Shown here: positions 38,102 to 48,137 of the stretch, in pieces | Position numbering within the stretch: position 1 is the first letter of the stretch | How the letters are laid out: each line of letters starts with the position of its first letter | NCBI GenBank assembly: GCA_905221605.1 | Contig: CAJNDS010002175.1 | Coordinates: 155,001-219,000, forward strand | Length of the DNA stretch: 64,000 nucleotides | Origin: Symbiodinium natans | Taxonomy: Eukaryota > Sar > Dinophyceae > Suessiales > Symbiodiniaceae | Reading direction: 5' to 3' | Program-made: the position numbers and the translations under genes | The notes under the pieces: model-generated | The model's database searches: none | What the model was told of the DNA's origin: nothing | The model's input: the letters and a program-made list of their open reading frames with translations, nothing else

Positions 38102-38194
38102 CTAGGTTGCCCAGTATCCTAGGATTAAAAAGGGTGCCCTTTTTTGCTTAAAGGGTTTTATAAGGGAACCTACACCCCCCCAAAAAGGGGAAAA
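38102..38194 (+). mobile_element. Family 2 element, 3'-truncated copy
   Basis: Starts CTAGGTTGCCCAGTATCCTA and runs through AACCTACACCCCCCCAAAAA, but the right end (TACTGGGCATCCTAG) is absent. The break lies at the CCCTCCCAAGAGAA direct repeat that flanks the following CCCTAAA tract. Confidence 0.7.
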
Positions 38195-38324
38195 CCCTCC
38201 CAAGAGAACCCCTAAACCCTAAACCCTAAACCCTAAACCCTAAACCCTAAACCCTAAACCCTAAACCCTAAACCCTAAACCCTAAACCCTAAACCCTAAA
38301 CAGGAGGGACCCCTCCCAAGAGAA
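38195..38324 (-). repeat. CCCTAAA tract flanked by 14 bp direct repeat
   Basis: CCCTCCCAAGAGAA occurs exactly at 38195-38208 and 38311-38324. The 102 bp between are almost entirely CCCTAAA units. It is a second candidate for insertion with target-site duplication. Confidence 0.75.
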
Positions 38325-38409
38325 GCCCTCAGGTCCCTGACGATCTCTCCTTTAGTCCCTTTATGAACCCTTGGAATCTTTGAGCCCCGAACCCTCTAAC
38401 CCCCGCCCC

Positions 38410-38545
38410 CTAAACCCTAAACCCTAAACCCTAAACCCTAAACCCTAAACCCTAAACCCTAAACCCTAAACCCTAAACCCTAAACCCTAAACCCTAAACC
38501 CTAAACCCTAAACCCTAAACCCTAAACCCCACCCCCTAAACCCTA
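38410..38545 (-). repeat. Long CCCTAAA tract
   Basis: About 18 units; both edges read CCCC(G/A)CCCCCTAAACCCT, a shared border. Confidence 0.95.
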
Positions 38546-38546
38546 G

Positions 38547-38608
38547 GAGGCAAGCAGCGGCGACCTGCGTGAAGCGGATCTCTGCCACGTCCATCAGCTT
38601 GGTGACCA
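38547..38608 (-). CDS. Exon-like segment, strand uncertain
   Basis: The minus strand reads MVTKLMDVAEIRFTQVAAAC. The plus strand is also open across 38547-38704 (EASSGDLREADLCHVHQLGD). Only coding potential is claimed. Confidence 0.3.
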
Positions 38609-38990
38609 TGCTTCATCTTACTGCTTCTTACCGGAGGCTAATAAGTATCCCGCCTTACACAACCCCTTCATTTACCACCTCTATATCTATATCAAAAACA
38701 TATAGAGGTCTCTATCTATCTTTCTTTCTTGCTTTCTATATATATATATATATACAAACCATGCTCAACCCAAAGCCGGCCTGGACCCTAAAAGCGAGGT
38801 TCAAACCAACAGTTTAGGGCTTCGAGTGTCTAACTTAGGCTTTAGGGTTTAGGGTTTAGGGTTTTGGGTTTAGGGTTTGGGGTTTGGGGTTTGGAGTTTT
38901 GAGGGATTACTGTAGAATGTCGGCCTTGGGGGTTAGGTCTGGGGGGGTTGAGTTAAGGGCTTTAGGTCGTTTTTTTTGGAGGGGGGCCAG

Positions 38991-39104
38991 GCGGGAGCTG
39001 ATTGTAAGCCCGCGGCTGAACCAAAGAGGCTTGAACAGCCGCGGATGACTCGTGGGGATGTGCTTTCGTACCACGGCTGCAGTGGTTCACAAAGGGTACC
39101 CTGA
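38991..39104 (+). CDS. Likely terminal exon
   Basis: GGGGGGCCAG is followed by 37 codons and TGA: AGADCKPAAEPKRLEQPRMT then RGDVLSYHGCSGSQRVP. The composition is natural and the region has no telomere units. Confidence 0.4.
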   Translation, partial: AGADCKPAAEPKRLEQPRMTRGDVLSYHGCSGSQRVP

Positions 39105-39244
39105 ACCCTCAACCTGAAACCCTAGCCCTAAACCCGGGTGCGAGCGCTTAGGGGGCTGGAACGAAGCTAGCCCAAGATGCCTTGCTTAGTTATGTCGCAG
39201 CAACCACCCCACAGCCAACTCCTCCTTGAACTCTCTACAAAACC

Positions 39245-39361
39245 CTAGGTTGCCCAGTATCCTAGGATTAAAAAGGGTGCCCTTTTTTGCTTAGAGGGGT
39301 TTATAAGGGAACCTACACCCCCAAAAAAGGGGAACAAAAAGGGTAGTACTGGGCATCCTAG
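39245..39361 (+). mobile_element. Family 2 MITE-like element, intact copy
   Basis: CTAGGTTGCCCAGTA at the left and TACTGGGCATCCTAG at the right are inverted with one mismatch; length 117 bp. The interior holds AAAAAGGGTGCCCTTTTTTG, itself a palindrome. Another intact copy is nested at 45061-45178. Confidence 0.8.
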
Positions 39362-39659
39362 TAAACCCAAGGAGCAAACTAAAACCGGTTTGGGGTTGAG
39401 TGTGACACAGGAGAAACCTAAGAAGAAAAGAACGGATACCCTTTTTGGCCTGTATAGGGGCTCCTACGGGAACCTAAGCCCCCCCCCCCCCCAGAAAAAC
39501 AAACAAAAAAAAGTACTATGGCCACCCTAATGAAAAAAATGGTCTACGAAACTGTATGAGCCCTTGAAAATGTGCGGGGGGTGGCGGGGTGGTGGGTTTA
39601 GGGTTCAGGGTTCAGGGTTCAGGGTTTAGGGTTCTGGGTTTAGGGTTTAGGGTGGGAGG

Positions 39660-39767
39660 GGATAAACTTCCCCAACTCGTGAGGACCCAGGTGAAGTGTG
39701 CAAGTGGAAGGGGTGTTTCCCCTCTTCAGGCTGATGTTTCGAGCTTGGGGTTCCCTCAAAGGGTTTA
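39660..39767 (+). CDS. Exon-like segment, possible terminal exon
   Basis: The plus strand is open: DKLPQLVRTQVKCASGRGVS then PLQADVSSLGFPQRV and a stop inside TTTAG. ACCCAG|GTGAAG is an internal donor candidate. Confidence 0.35.
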
Positions 39768-39905
39768 GGGTTCAGGTTTAGGGTTTAGGGTTTAGGGTTT
39801 AGGGTTTAGGGTTTAGGGTTTAGGGTTTAGGGTTTAGGGTTTAGGGTTTAGGGTTTAGGGTTTAGGGTTTAGGGTTTAGGGTTTAGGGTTTAGGGTTTGG
39901 GTTAA
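39768..39905 (+). repeat. Long TTTAGGG tract
   Basis: About 19 units. Confidence 0.95.
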
Positions 39906-40012
39906 AGCCCAACAGCCCGAAAACCCTAATCCCTTGCGTTGCGAATAGGGTCCCTCGTACCATCCTGGTTCCTTGTGACTAACATGGAGCCCGTTGAGGG
40001 TTTAGGGTTTAG

Positions 40013-40058
40013 GCCCTGGACGGGCAATCATTCAGAGAAGTGTGGAATGGTCGAGAGG
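40013..40058 (+). CDS. Short exon-like segment with TTTAG acceptor
   Basis: 46 nt between GGTTTAG and GAGAGG|GTTTCG, open as ALDGQSFREVWNGRE. The preceding piece (39945-39998) is also open (LVPSWFLVTNMEPVE), and the two are separated by just two heptamers. Confidence 0.25.
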
Positions 40059-40429
40059 GTTTCGGGTTTAGGCCCTAAACCCTAAACCCCAGACCCTAAG
40101 CCCTAAACCCTAAGCCCAGAAGCCCTAAACCATAAACCCTAAGCCCTAAACCCTAAACCCTAAACCCTAAACCCTAAAGCCTAAAGCCCTAAACCCTAGA
40201 TCCCTCTTGCGGCCTTTCTTGCGCCATGAAATCGAACTGGACGTTAAGAGATCAGGGCTAAGGCTGGCGAAACTCCCCCCCCCACTTCACAAACCCCCTC
40301 CCCAGGTAAACGGCAAAAGCAAAAAACTGCAAAACCCCTAAACCCTAAGCCCTGAGCCCTAAATCCTAAACCCTAAACCCTAAGCCCTAAGCCCTAAACC
40401 CTAAGCCCTCAACCCGAAGCCCTAAACCT

Positions 40430-41100
40430 CTATGAGCGCCTGGAGGTTCTCCGTTCCGCACCCCCCCCAAGGCCCTTCACAACCCCAACAAAAAGAGCAA
40501 CACTCCTGCAGCACTGCATCCTGAAAGACCCCCCATAAAGGCCTCAAACCCGACGATCCTATACCCCCCTAAACCCTCAACCCTAAACCCAAACACCCAT
40601 GGACCCTAAACCCTAAACTCTACACCCTAAACCCCTAAAACCCTAAACGCGCTCCCCCAAGCTTGAGGCTGCACATGCCCCCACACCCTATGCACCCTAA
40701 ACCCTAAAACCATGGACCCTGAACGTCCGACACCCTAAACCATAAAACCTAAAGCCTAAACTCTTAGGGTAACCAAAATGGGTTTAAGGTTTAGGGATTT
40801 AGGAGTTTAGGGGGTCCAGGGATTTAGGGTGTCTTGCTTAAGGGGGTAAACCTTCGAAAGCAACAGTGACCTGTACAGAACCCTCAACCCTGAACCCCTA
40901 AACCCTAAATCCCTCAATCAGAACCCTAAACCCCTAAACCCCTAAACCCTAAGTCAAAGCCCTAAGCCCCTCAACGCCTAAACCCTAAACAGCACCGTAA
41001 ACTCCTAAGCCCCTCAACCCCTAGACCTTAAACCCTACGGTTTAGGGTTCGGGAACTCAAAACCCTAAACCCTTCTAAGAAACAACATAGCGTTCTAAAG
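40430..41100. other. Degenerate CCCTAAA field without gene
   Basis: Scattered units with C runs and short unique pieces; nothing coding is supported. Confidence 0.5.
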
Positions 41101-41159
41101 TAGGCATCAGGGTGCAGCGCGTTTTTTTGCGAAGCTGTAAATCATACAGCAAGGGTTCA

Positions 41160-41510
41160 GGGGTAGGGTTTAGGGTTTAGGGTTTAGGGTTTAGGGTTTA
41201 GGGTTTAGGGTTTAGGGTTTAGGGTTTAGGGTTTAGGGTTTAGGGTTTAGGGTTTAGGGTTTAGGGTTTAGGGTTTAGGGTTTAGGGGTTTCAGTGCGTC
41301 CTCTTTACATCTTATCTTCATCTTCAGGGGCGGTTTAGGGTTAAACCCTAAACCCTAAACCCTAAACCCTAAACCCTAAACCCTAAACCCTAAAATTAGG
41401 GTTCCGGGTTTAGGGTTACCCCCAAACCCTAAACCCTAAACCCTAAACCCTAAACCCTAAACCCTAAACCCTAAACCCTAAACCCTAAACCCTAAACCCT
41501 AAACCCAGAC
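41160..41510. repeat. Cluster of three long tracts with head-to-head junction
   Basis: TTTAGGG at 41165-41288, then CCCTAAA at 41344-41394 and 41424-41507. At 41332-41350, GGTTTAGGGTTAAACCCTAA is a direct head-to-head junction. Confidence 0.9.
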
Positions 41511-41819
41511 ACCCTATACATAATAAGAGCCCACACCTCGGACATCAAAAAGCAAGGGTAAAGGCCCATACTAAGGGGGCCCATGGTTCCGACCTTAGAC
41601 AAAAGGACCGGGATGCTAAACACTGTAAACCCTAAGCCCTAAGCCCTAAACCCTAAACCCTAAACCCTAAACCCTCGAGCGTTTAACCCGCAAAGGGGGT
41701 TTCGGCAAGCAGGTCTCGAGCTCTCAGATTATCTCGGAAGTCACTGGGAGCAGTCTCAGGCCACTGCACATGTCCAACCCTAAGTCCTACACCCGAAGAC
41801 CCAAAACCAATTAGGACCC

Positions 41820-42135
41820 TTTAGCGTGCAGGGCTTAGCCCTAAACCCTAAACCCTAAACCCTAAACCCTAAATCCTAAACCCTAATCCCTAAACCCTAA
41901 ACCCTAAACCCTAAACCCTAAGCCCTAAACCCTAAATTCTATAAACCAGTCTCAGAGGCCTAGAGGCCCGAGGCTGACCGAAATTAGGGTGCACATCTTT
42001 CAAGCACCTCGCGCGAAGCATACTTCTCGCAAACAGGGTGTGTGATGGCATCACGAACCCTGAGCCTGAGGGAGGTTTAGGGTTTAGGGTTTAGGGTTTA
42101 GGGTTTAGGGTTTAGGGATTAGGGTTTAGGGCTTA
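41820..42135. repeat. CCCTAAA and TTTAGGG tracts around a unique core
   Basis: CCCTAAA at 41839-41935 and TTTAGGG at 42074-42135 face each other around about 135 bp of unassigned sequence. Confidence 0.85.
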
Positions 42136-42140
42136 GGGCT

Positions 42141-42281
42141 AACTGCTTGGCTCTTAGTAGGGAATGAGGGAAAGAAGTACCCTATATAATCATAATATAT
42201 CTATATATATAATATGTATATATAGGGATGCAAGGTACCTATTGCCTGTTTCCGTCATTCCCTACTAAGAGCCAGCAAGTT
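42141..42281. mobile_element. MITE-like element, family 8
   Basis: AACTGCTTGGCTCTTAGTAG-GGAATGA at the left is inverted against TCATTCCCTACTAAGAGCCA-GCAAGTT at the right, a terminal inverted repeat of about 27 bp with two differences. The interior is AT rich (TATATATA). About 141 bp, single copy here, inserted at the edge of a TTTAGGG tract. Confidence 0.85.
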
Positions 42282-42524
42282 AAACCGGGGCTGGGAGTGT
42301 ATCGGGTGCCTGGTGCAGGGTCCAACCTTCAATCATTCTACGCTGGAACGTAGTGTGAACAAACGGAACCTAAATCCATACAACCTTAAACCCTATACCC
42401 TTCTCTGCTTGAGGGAGTGACACCTTGTAAGACCCCGCAATCCTCCATCTCCCACAGCAAAGCCCCCCACGTCCCGCCGTTGCTGTGGAAGGCTTGGAAA
42501 AGTCAAAGACTCTTGCGGATGTAG

Positions 42525-42670
42525 GGTTTTAGGGTTTTGCAGTATTCTATAGGGTTTGTAGAGTTTATATAGGGTTTGCAGGGTTTATGGGGTTTATAGA
42601 GTTTATAGGGTCTGCGGGGTTTATGGGGTTTATAGGGTTTATGGGATTTATGAGGCTTATGGTGGGGCTC
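42525..42670 (+). repeat. GGGTTTATA variant field
   Basis: About 14 units of 9 bp (TAGGGTTTA, TGGGGTTTA, TAGAGTTTA), a heptamer derivative with period 9. Confidence 0.8.
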
Positions 42671-43364
42671 TTGGGGGTCTATCGGCGCTTACAGCTTTAG
42701 AGGCTTTGTGATTTGCGGGGTTTCTAGGGCTTTCTAGGGCTTCTGGGGTTGAGACCCTAAGCCCTAAACCCTAAACCCTAAACCCTAAACCGAAAAACCC
42801 TAATCCCTTGTTCATGTAGAATCCTCAAACCCCACAGCGCTGAAACCGCACACACAAGGAGCCACCACTGTCCCCCTGTTGCGATGTGGGAGCTGCAAGT
42901 TGGCTTGCTAGCAGTGTTTATGGCTTCGAGGCTCCCTAAACCCTACACCCTAAACCCGAAACCCTAAACCCTAAACCCCAAAACACCTCGAAGGGTTTCC
43001 CAGGCTCGGGTACCCAACACCTTGGGTCATCGGGTTTGGGGTTTAGGGTTTGGGGTTTGGGGTTTGGGGTTTAGGGAGCCTCGCCCAACCAGTCAGTATG
43101 AGGGTTGGCAGGTCCGGTGATACGAACGCTGTTGAGTGGCTCATCGCTGGACCTCGCGGCACCTATGGTCCTTTCTCCCAAAACCCGAAACCCTACATAT
43201 TCTAGAAACCCTGCAAAGCCTACAAGGCTCATGAAGCCCTAAACCCTAAACCCTAAACCCTAAACCCTAAACCCTAAACCCCGGAAACCCTGTAAAGCCT
43301 GCACCCTTGACTTGAAAATTGCAGGTTCTACGAGCTCGAAGAGTTGAGCCTCCCAAGAGTGTTC
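42671..43364. other. Spacer without supported gene
   Basis: CCCTAAA patches at 42762-42790 and 43237-43282, TTTGGGG at 43035-43075, unique pieces between them; no exon stands out. Confidence 0.4.
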
Positions 43365-43510
43365 GGGTTTAGGGTTTAGGGTTTAGGGTTTAGGGTTTAG
43401 GGTTTAGGGTTTAGGGTTTAGGGTTTAGGGTTTAGGGTTTAGGGTTTAGGGTTTAGGGTTTAGGGTTTAGGGTTTAGGGTTTAGGGTTTAGGGTTTGGGG
43501 TTTGGGGCTT
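43365..43510 (+). repeat. Long TTTAGGG tract
   Basis: About 18 units. Confidence 0.95.
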
Positions 43511-43687
43511 AGGGCACCTAAACCTCAAACACGAAGACCCCAACACACCGGGTAAAGGGCTTTGGGGTTTAGGGGCTTTTAGGGGCCTCTAGCCCTGAAC
43601 CCTGCTTCCTAAACCCAACCCTAAAGGGAAGCCTCTAAAGAGAGTCAAAATTATTTAGGGTTTAGCGTTCAGGGTTTAACCGCCCAT

Positions 43688-43714
43688 CCCCCCCCCCCCC
43701 CCCCCCCCCCCCCC
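43688..43714. repeat. Poly(C) run of 27
   Basis: An uninterrupted run of 27 C, directly followed by GGAAACACCAATG. Confidence 0.95.
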
Positions 43715-43724
43715 GGAAACACCA

Positions 43725-45000
43725 ATGCCTACACCCTACAGGGAAGCCCTCAACCCCAAGACCCTCAGCCCTTGCAGACGCCGCCGTCCATCGACGGCCA
43801 CAGTTTTTTTTCGCAAGGTCACATGGGAGCTCCCAGAGGTTTTGAAGTCCTTTTGGGTCACACTCTGGGGGTTCGAGGGCTTCGGGAAGTCTTACGAGGG
43901 CTCCAAGGGTTTAGGGTTTAGGGTTTAGGGTTTAGGGTTTAGGGTTTAGGGTTTGGGGTTTAGGGTTTAGGGTTCAAAAGTTTAGGGTTTAAGGCTTAAG
44001 GCTTACTTTGGGGTTATGGCTCAGGGGGTAGAATGGCTTCTTCTGGCTTTGTTGGATTCATTGTTTTGGGGCTTGTCAAGGCTTACTTTGGGTTTTACCT
44101 GGAAGGCTTTGAGGTTCTTCGGGCATTCTCGACCCAAGAGTAAGCTAGGAATAAGAAAAGGGTTTAGGGTTTAGGGTTTAGGGTTTACATCGGGAACCCA
44201 AACCCCCCAAAACGGGAATAAGGGCTGACTTGGGCTGAGACCCTTGCTTCACGGTTGTGAACTTATAGGGCTGCAGCCTCAATCCAGTGTGTAGGGTTGA
44301 AGGGCCTAAGCCCTAATCCCTAAACGGTTTAGTTTAGGGTCGAGGGCTTATAAGGCCTTAAAGAGCTGAAAGACTCGATGCGGTTCAGGGTTTAGGGTTT
44401 AGGATTTAGGGTTTAGGGCTTAGCGGCTTAGCGTTTAGGTGTAGCCAAGGTGGTGAAGGAGATTCATGGCCAGATTGCAAAATACTGATCCCTCTCAACG
44501 TACCCGAACAAACAGTGGCCGCTTAAAAACATCTGGTTTAGGCCCTAAACCCGAAACCCTAAACCCTAGCCCTAAACCCTAAACCCTAAACCCTTAGCCC
44601 ATTAGGGTTACAAAGAAGCTCTTCGAGAACTCACCATCTTGTCGTACGGCGACGGCAACGGACCTTGAACCCAAAAAACCCTCAACCCTCAACCCTAAGC
44701 CCTAAAGCCCTCGACCCTATGCCCTAAACCCAAACCCCAAACCCCAAACCCCAAACCCCAAACCCCAAACCCCAATCCCAAACCCTAAACCGTGACAGGT
44801 TGCATCATGGAGTGGAGCTTGAGGTGGTCTAAGGTCGATTTAGGGTTTAGGATTTAGGGTTGAGGGCTCAGGGTTTAGGGTTTAGGCCCAAAATCTGGCT
44901 AGAATCCGGGCAGCGCTAACTTACATTCTGGCTTGAGCTACGTTGTGGGTCCTTTTTCTCAACCCTAAGGCTTAAGCCCTGGCCGAGTTGATCACCTTCA
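43725..45000. other. Mixed spacer, little coding support
   Basis: A plus-strand frame at 43725-43928 (PTPYREALNPKT at its start) passes into telomere units and is weak. At 44640-44660 the minus strand has CAAGATG|GTGAGTTC, a good donor with a short open segment before it. TTTAGGG at 43905-43975 and CCCCAAA at 44730-44775 are repeat blocks. Confidence 0.35.
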
Positions 45001-45220
45001 GAACTCCCTTACACTAACAGTCCTTCTTGGGGAATATTGTACCCCCGCCATTACAGTCCCCTAGGTTGCCCAGTATCCTAGGATTAAAATGGGTGCCCTT
45101 TTTTGCTTAAAGGGGTTTATAGGGGAACCTACACCCCCAAAAAAGGGGAAAAAGGGTAGTAATTACTGGGCATCCTAGTAGTCCCTATAAAGGACTGTTA
45201 GTATAGGGGGGAGATCCCAG
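45001..45220. mobile_element. Nested MITEs: family 1 element interrupted by family 2 element
   Basis: The outer element has left end CTTACACTAACAGTCC and right end GGACTGTTAGTATAGGGGGG (family 1). Inside, 45061-45178 is a complete family 2 element (CTAGGTTGCCCAGTA..TACTGGGCATCCTAG). AGTCCC occurs immediately left of it and again at its right border, consistent with a short target duplication. Confidence 0.8.
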
Positions 45221-45252
45221 TTCATCACCTCAATCGCCGCGCCTGCGCCCGC

Positions 45253-45531
45253 ATGCCCAACCACCAGCTGACAGCCAACAACGTCTCCAGCCACCTTTGC
45301 CGAAGTTCGGGCTGTTATAAGGGGACTCGCACAGTGACCCTCATAAGGGACCTTAGGGTTTTTTTCGGTCTATTAGGGGCTACTTTGGTATTTGGGGTGT
45401 CTCAGACACTGAGTCTTCAAAGATTGAAATTGAGGGGGCGCAGGGGAGAGACCCCATACATGGGAGAAGCGAGTGGTCAAAGTAATGCAGAAACAAACCT
45501 TCATCGTGCCCATCTGCATTTGCTTGTCTAA
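45253..45531 (+). CDS. Possible ORF, unknown product
   Basis: A plus-strand ATG opens 92 codons: MPNHQLTANNVSSHLCRSSG, VFFGLLGATLVFGVSQTLSL and GETPYMGEASGQSNAETNL. It is not repeat-derived and has one hydrophobic stretch. No family is recognised. Confidence 0.35.
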   Translation: MPNHQLTANNVSSHLCRSSGCYKGTRTVTLIRDLRVFFGLLGATLVFGVSQTLSLQRLKLRGRRGETPYMGEASGQSNAETNLHRAHLHLLV

Positions 45532-45591
45532 GCAAGGCAACCCTTGTTTTATAATTTAATTAGGCATTACTGTGTGTGCAGGTCACTTAAA

Positions 45592-45823
45592 CCCACACCT
45601 CACACCTCACACCTCACACCTCACACCTCACACCTCACACCTCACACCTCACACCTCACACCTCACACCTCACACCTCACACCTCACACCTCACACCTCA
45701 CACCTCACACCCGCACTGACACACTTGCACACTCGCACAGCCACACACACACACCACACCCAAGCAGCAGAACACACACCCCACCCACCCACACCCACCC
45801 ACCCACCCACCCACCCACCCACC

Positions 45824-45855
<32 letters not shown>

Positions 45856-45860
45856 TGTAC
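45592..45860 (+). repeat. CACACCT heptamer array followed by (CCCA)n and (CA)n
   Basis: Sixteen copies of CACACCT (45597-45708), then CACACCC/CCCACC units and a CA run ending at 45854. The long frames on both strands (HTSHLTP, CVCVCV) are repeat translations. Confidence 0.95.
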
Positions 45861-46599
45861 GTCACACCCACCTACCCACTCTGCACGAACCAAATCTGCA
45901 CGCCCACACTCCTCCACAACGCCACACACACACACCACGCACATCTGCAAATACAACATCCACTGCATCAAGCCACTAAACAAAGGCCCCCACCCTTCAA
46001 GCCTAAGTCTAGGATTTTGGGGTTAGGGTTCAAGGTTTAGGGTTTAGGGTTTAGGGTTAGGGTTTAGGGTTTTTGGGGTTTGGGGTTTAGGGTTTAGGGT
46101 TGAGGGTTTAGGGTGTAGGGCTTAGGGCTTGGGGAACACCATCCTCCATCCGCACCACCCCTAAAACACTCTGCAAGGATCCCCGAAGTAAGGGAACAGG
46201 TCTTGGGCCCCTACTTCGAGCCCGAAACTTACCCTAAACCCTAAACCCTAAACCCTAAACCCTAAATCCTAAACCCTAAACCCAAAACCCTAAATCCTAA
46301 ACTCTAAACTCAGCCTCGAACCCCAAAAAGGACACAGCACATCTTCGAAGACCTAGGCCTAGAGCAAAATAAAAACAACGAACCCCTGAAAGCGTAATGG
46401 GGTTTAGGGTTTGGGGTTTAGGGTTTAGGGTTTAAAAAGGAGGCACGCCTAAAAGTATGATAGTCCTTAGGTCTCAGGAACCCCCAAGAGGGTACCCCTC
46501 TTCAGGGAACTCCTCTGCGACCCTGACGCAAAGACCACGGGGACATAGCTGCAACCTTATGGTTTCAAGCTCCCGGAGCCTGTAACATTTCCCTGAGCT

Positions 46600-46690
46600 C
46601 TGAACCCTAAACCCTAACCCTAAACCCTAAACCCTAAACCCTAAACCCTAAACCCTACACCCTAAACCCTAAACCCGAAACCCTAAACCC
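46600..46690 (-). repeat. CCCTAAA tract
   Basis: About 11 units including CCCTACA and CCCGAAA variants. A second tract lies at 46814-46905. Confidence 0.9.
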
Positions 46691-46943
46691 CAAAACCTGA
46701 CGAGCGGCCTGGTGAAATAACAGCTCAGGACGGTCGAACCTGCATGGGTCGAGCCTTGGCACAAGCTCGGAGGATGTTTAGATTCCAGGGCTCAGGGCTT
46801 GTAGGGTTTGGGGTGCCCTAAACCCTAAACCCTAAACCCTAAACCCTAAACCCTAAACCCTAAACCCTAAAACCCTAAACCCTAAACTCTAAACCCTCAA
46901 CCCTCAACCCGGCAAGGAGAGGGCCTTACCTCACATAACTTTT

Positions 46944-47160
46944 TCAACAGCCATGGAAAGTAGGCTGAACGCTGCTTAGCACTACATCAGGAAGCTCAAG
47001 CAGTGACTTAAATATTGGCTCACTATGTCTGGGGTATACAGTCAGTTTGTTCGTGAAGCTTCTGGGAACTCGTTTTAATTGCCCTAACCGAAAACAGACA
47101 CAAGCGAAACGATTGAAAATAGACAGCCGTTCTAACGATGTCATACCCACGACACTCACC
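46944..47160 (-). CDS. Likely exon, unknown product
   Basis: The minus strand leaves a TTTAGGG-sense tract and is open for about 70 codons: VVGMTSLERLSIFNRFACVC, RLGQLKRVPRSFTNKLTVYP and EPIFKSLLELPDVVLSSVQP, with a stop at 46944. It is one of the longest unique frames. No family is recognised. Confidence 0.45.
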
Positions 47161-47299
47161 CTAAACCCTAACCCTAAACCCTCAACCCTAAACCCAAACA
47201 AACCCTGAACCCAGCCCTACACCCCTAAAGCCTCATACCCTGAACCCTAAACCCAAAATCCAAAAACCCAAAACCCTAAACCCCAAGCCCTAAACCCTA

Positions 47300-47385
47300 A
47301 TACTCTGAACCCTAAACCCTAAACCCTAAACCCTAAACCCTAAACCCTAAACCCTAAACCCAAACCCTAAACCCTAAAACCGGGG
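47300..47385 (-). repeat. CCCTAAA tract
   Basis: Eleven units. A TTTAGGG tract (47459-47525) faces it. Confidence 0.95.
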
Positions 47386-47536
47386 AAGTGCTGCGGAGAG
47401 GCCTGGCCCATCATGGCGTACGGTGGCGCCTCGCAGCGAGTTCTTCTCTTCAAAGGCTATTTAGGGTTTAGGGTTTAGGGTTTAGGGTTTAGGGTTAGGG
47501 TTTAGGGTTTAGGGTTTAGGGTTTCTCTGCCCCTCC

Positions 47537-47662
47537 TACTTGGAGTTTCCGGGTACTTATAGCCACAATGATAACTGTACTTATAAGCCTCCTAAGTCCC
47601 CTCAGTAGGCTAAAGTAGACTTATCACTGTGGTTATAATGAGTACGCATGAACCTCCAAGTA
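47537..47662. mobile_element. Family 4 MITE-like element, copy 1
   Basis: TACTTGGAGTTTCCGGGTAC at the left and GCATGAACCTCCAAGTA at the right are inverted. The interior has CTTATAGCCACAATGATAA versus TTATCACTGTGGTTATAA. 126 bp. Related copies: 55708-55893, 57606-57749, 61566-61684. Confidence 0.75.
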
Positions 47663-47891
47663 CTCTTCTTCCTCCTCATGCTCCTCCTCATACTCGTCCT
47701 CCTCCTACTCCATACCGCTACTGCTGCCACAGCTACTGCTAATGCTTCTGCTACTACTACGATGACTTCCGATTACCGCTATGTCTATGGTACTCTCTTA
47801 ACACGACGACGACTACCACTAACCTGCACACTTTCTCTTCAGCAGTATCAGTGCGGCATCTTCCGGGAAGTGGATGCGTCAGGAGCAAACA

Positions 47892-48137
47892 TCATTCAAT
47901 GATCTTCCCCAAGAGCATCTGCTTCTGCTGGTCACACAAGACTTTCACGCCAAATTCATGTTCAAGACCGTCCATTTGTTGCAGAAACCTTTCCACTCCT
48001 GCTTTGTACAGCACCTTGTCTGCTTGTGTCAGCTTTCGCAAGTCCTGGCGAACGCTCTCAGGTTGCTCCTCCACGGTCTCTGTGTAGGAGTGCCCGTGCT
48101 CAACGCGAGTCTCCTCAACCCAAGAAATATCTACCAT
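47892..48137 (-). CDS. C-terminal exon of an unknown, possibly sulfotransferase-like protein
   Basis: The minus strand is open for 81 codons to TGA at 47892-47894. The peptide has a strongly coding look: VEEQPESVRQDLRKLTQADK, VLYKAGVERFLQQMDGLEHE and FGVKVLC. The pattern L-T-x-A-D-x-x-L-Y-x-x-x-V-x-x-F and the ending resemble C-termini of carbohydrate sulfotransferase-like proteins, but this is an impression without alignment. A likely acceptor is GGGTTGAG at about 48118. The family 11 hairpin (48132-48181) adjoins the exon start. Plus-strand frames here are shadows. Confidence 0.5.
   Translation of the reverse strand: MVDISWVEETRVEHGHSYTETVEEQPESVRQDLRKLTQADKVLYKAGVERFLQQMDGLEHEFGVKVLCDQQKQMLLGKIIE

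Noticed and set aside
45544-46026. Frames of 92 to 160 codons rich in HTSHLTP, HPPTH or CVCV
   Set aside because: Translation of CACACCT, CCCA and CA arrays.
47648-47902. 84-codon plus frame with a hydrophobic start (MNLQVLFFLLMLLLILVLLL)
   Set aside because: Its ATG lies inside the family 4 MITE end, and the body is a CTCCTC/GCTACT low-complexity stretch; the opposite strand holds a better exon just downstream.
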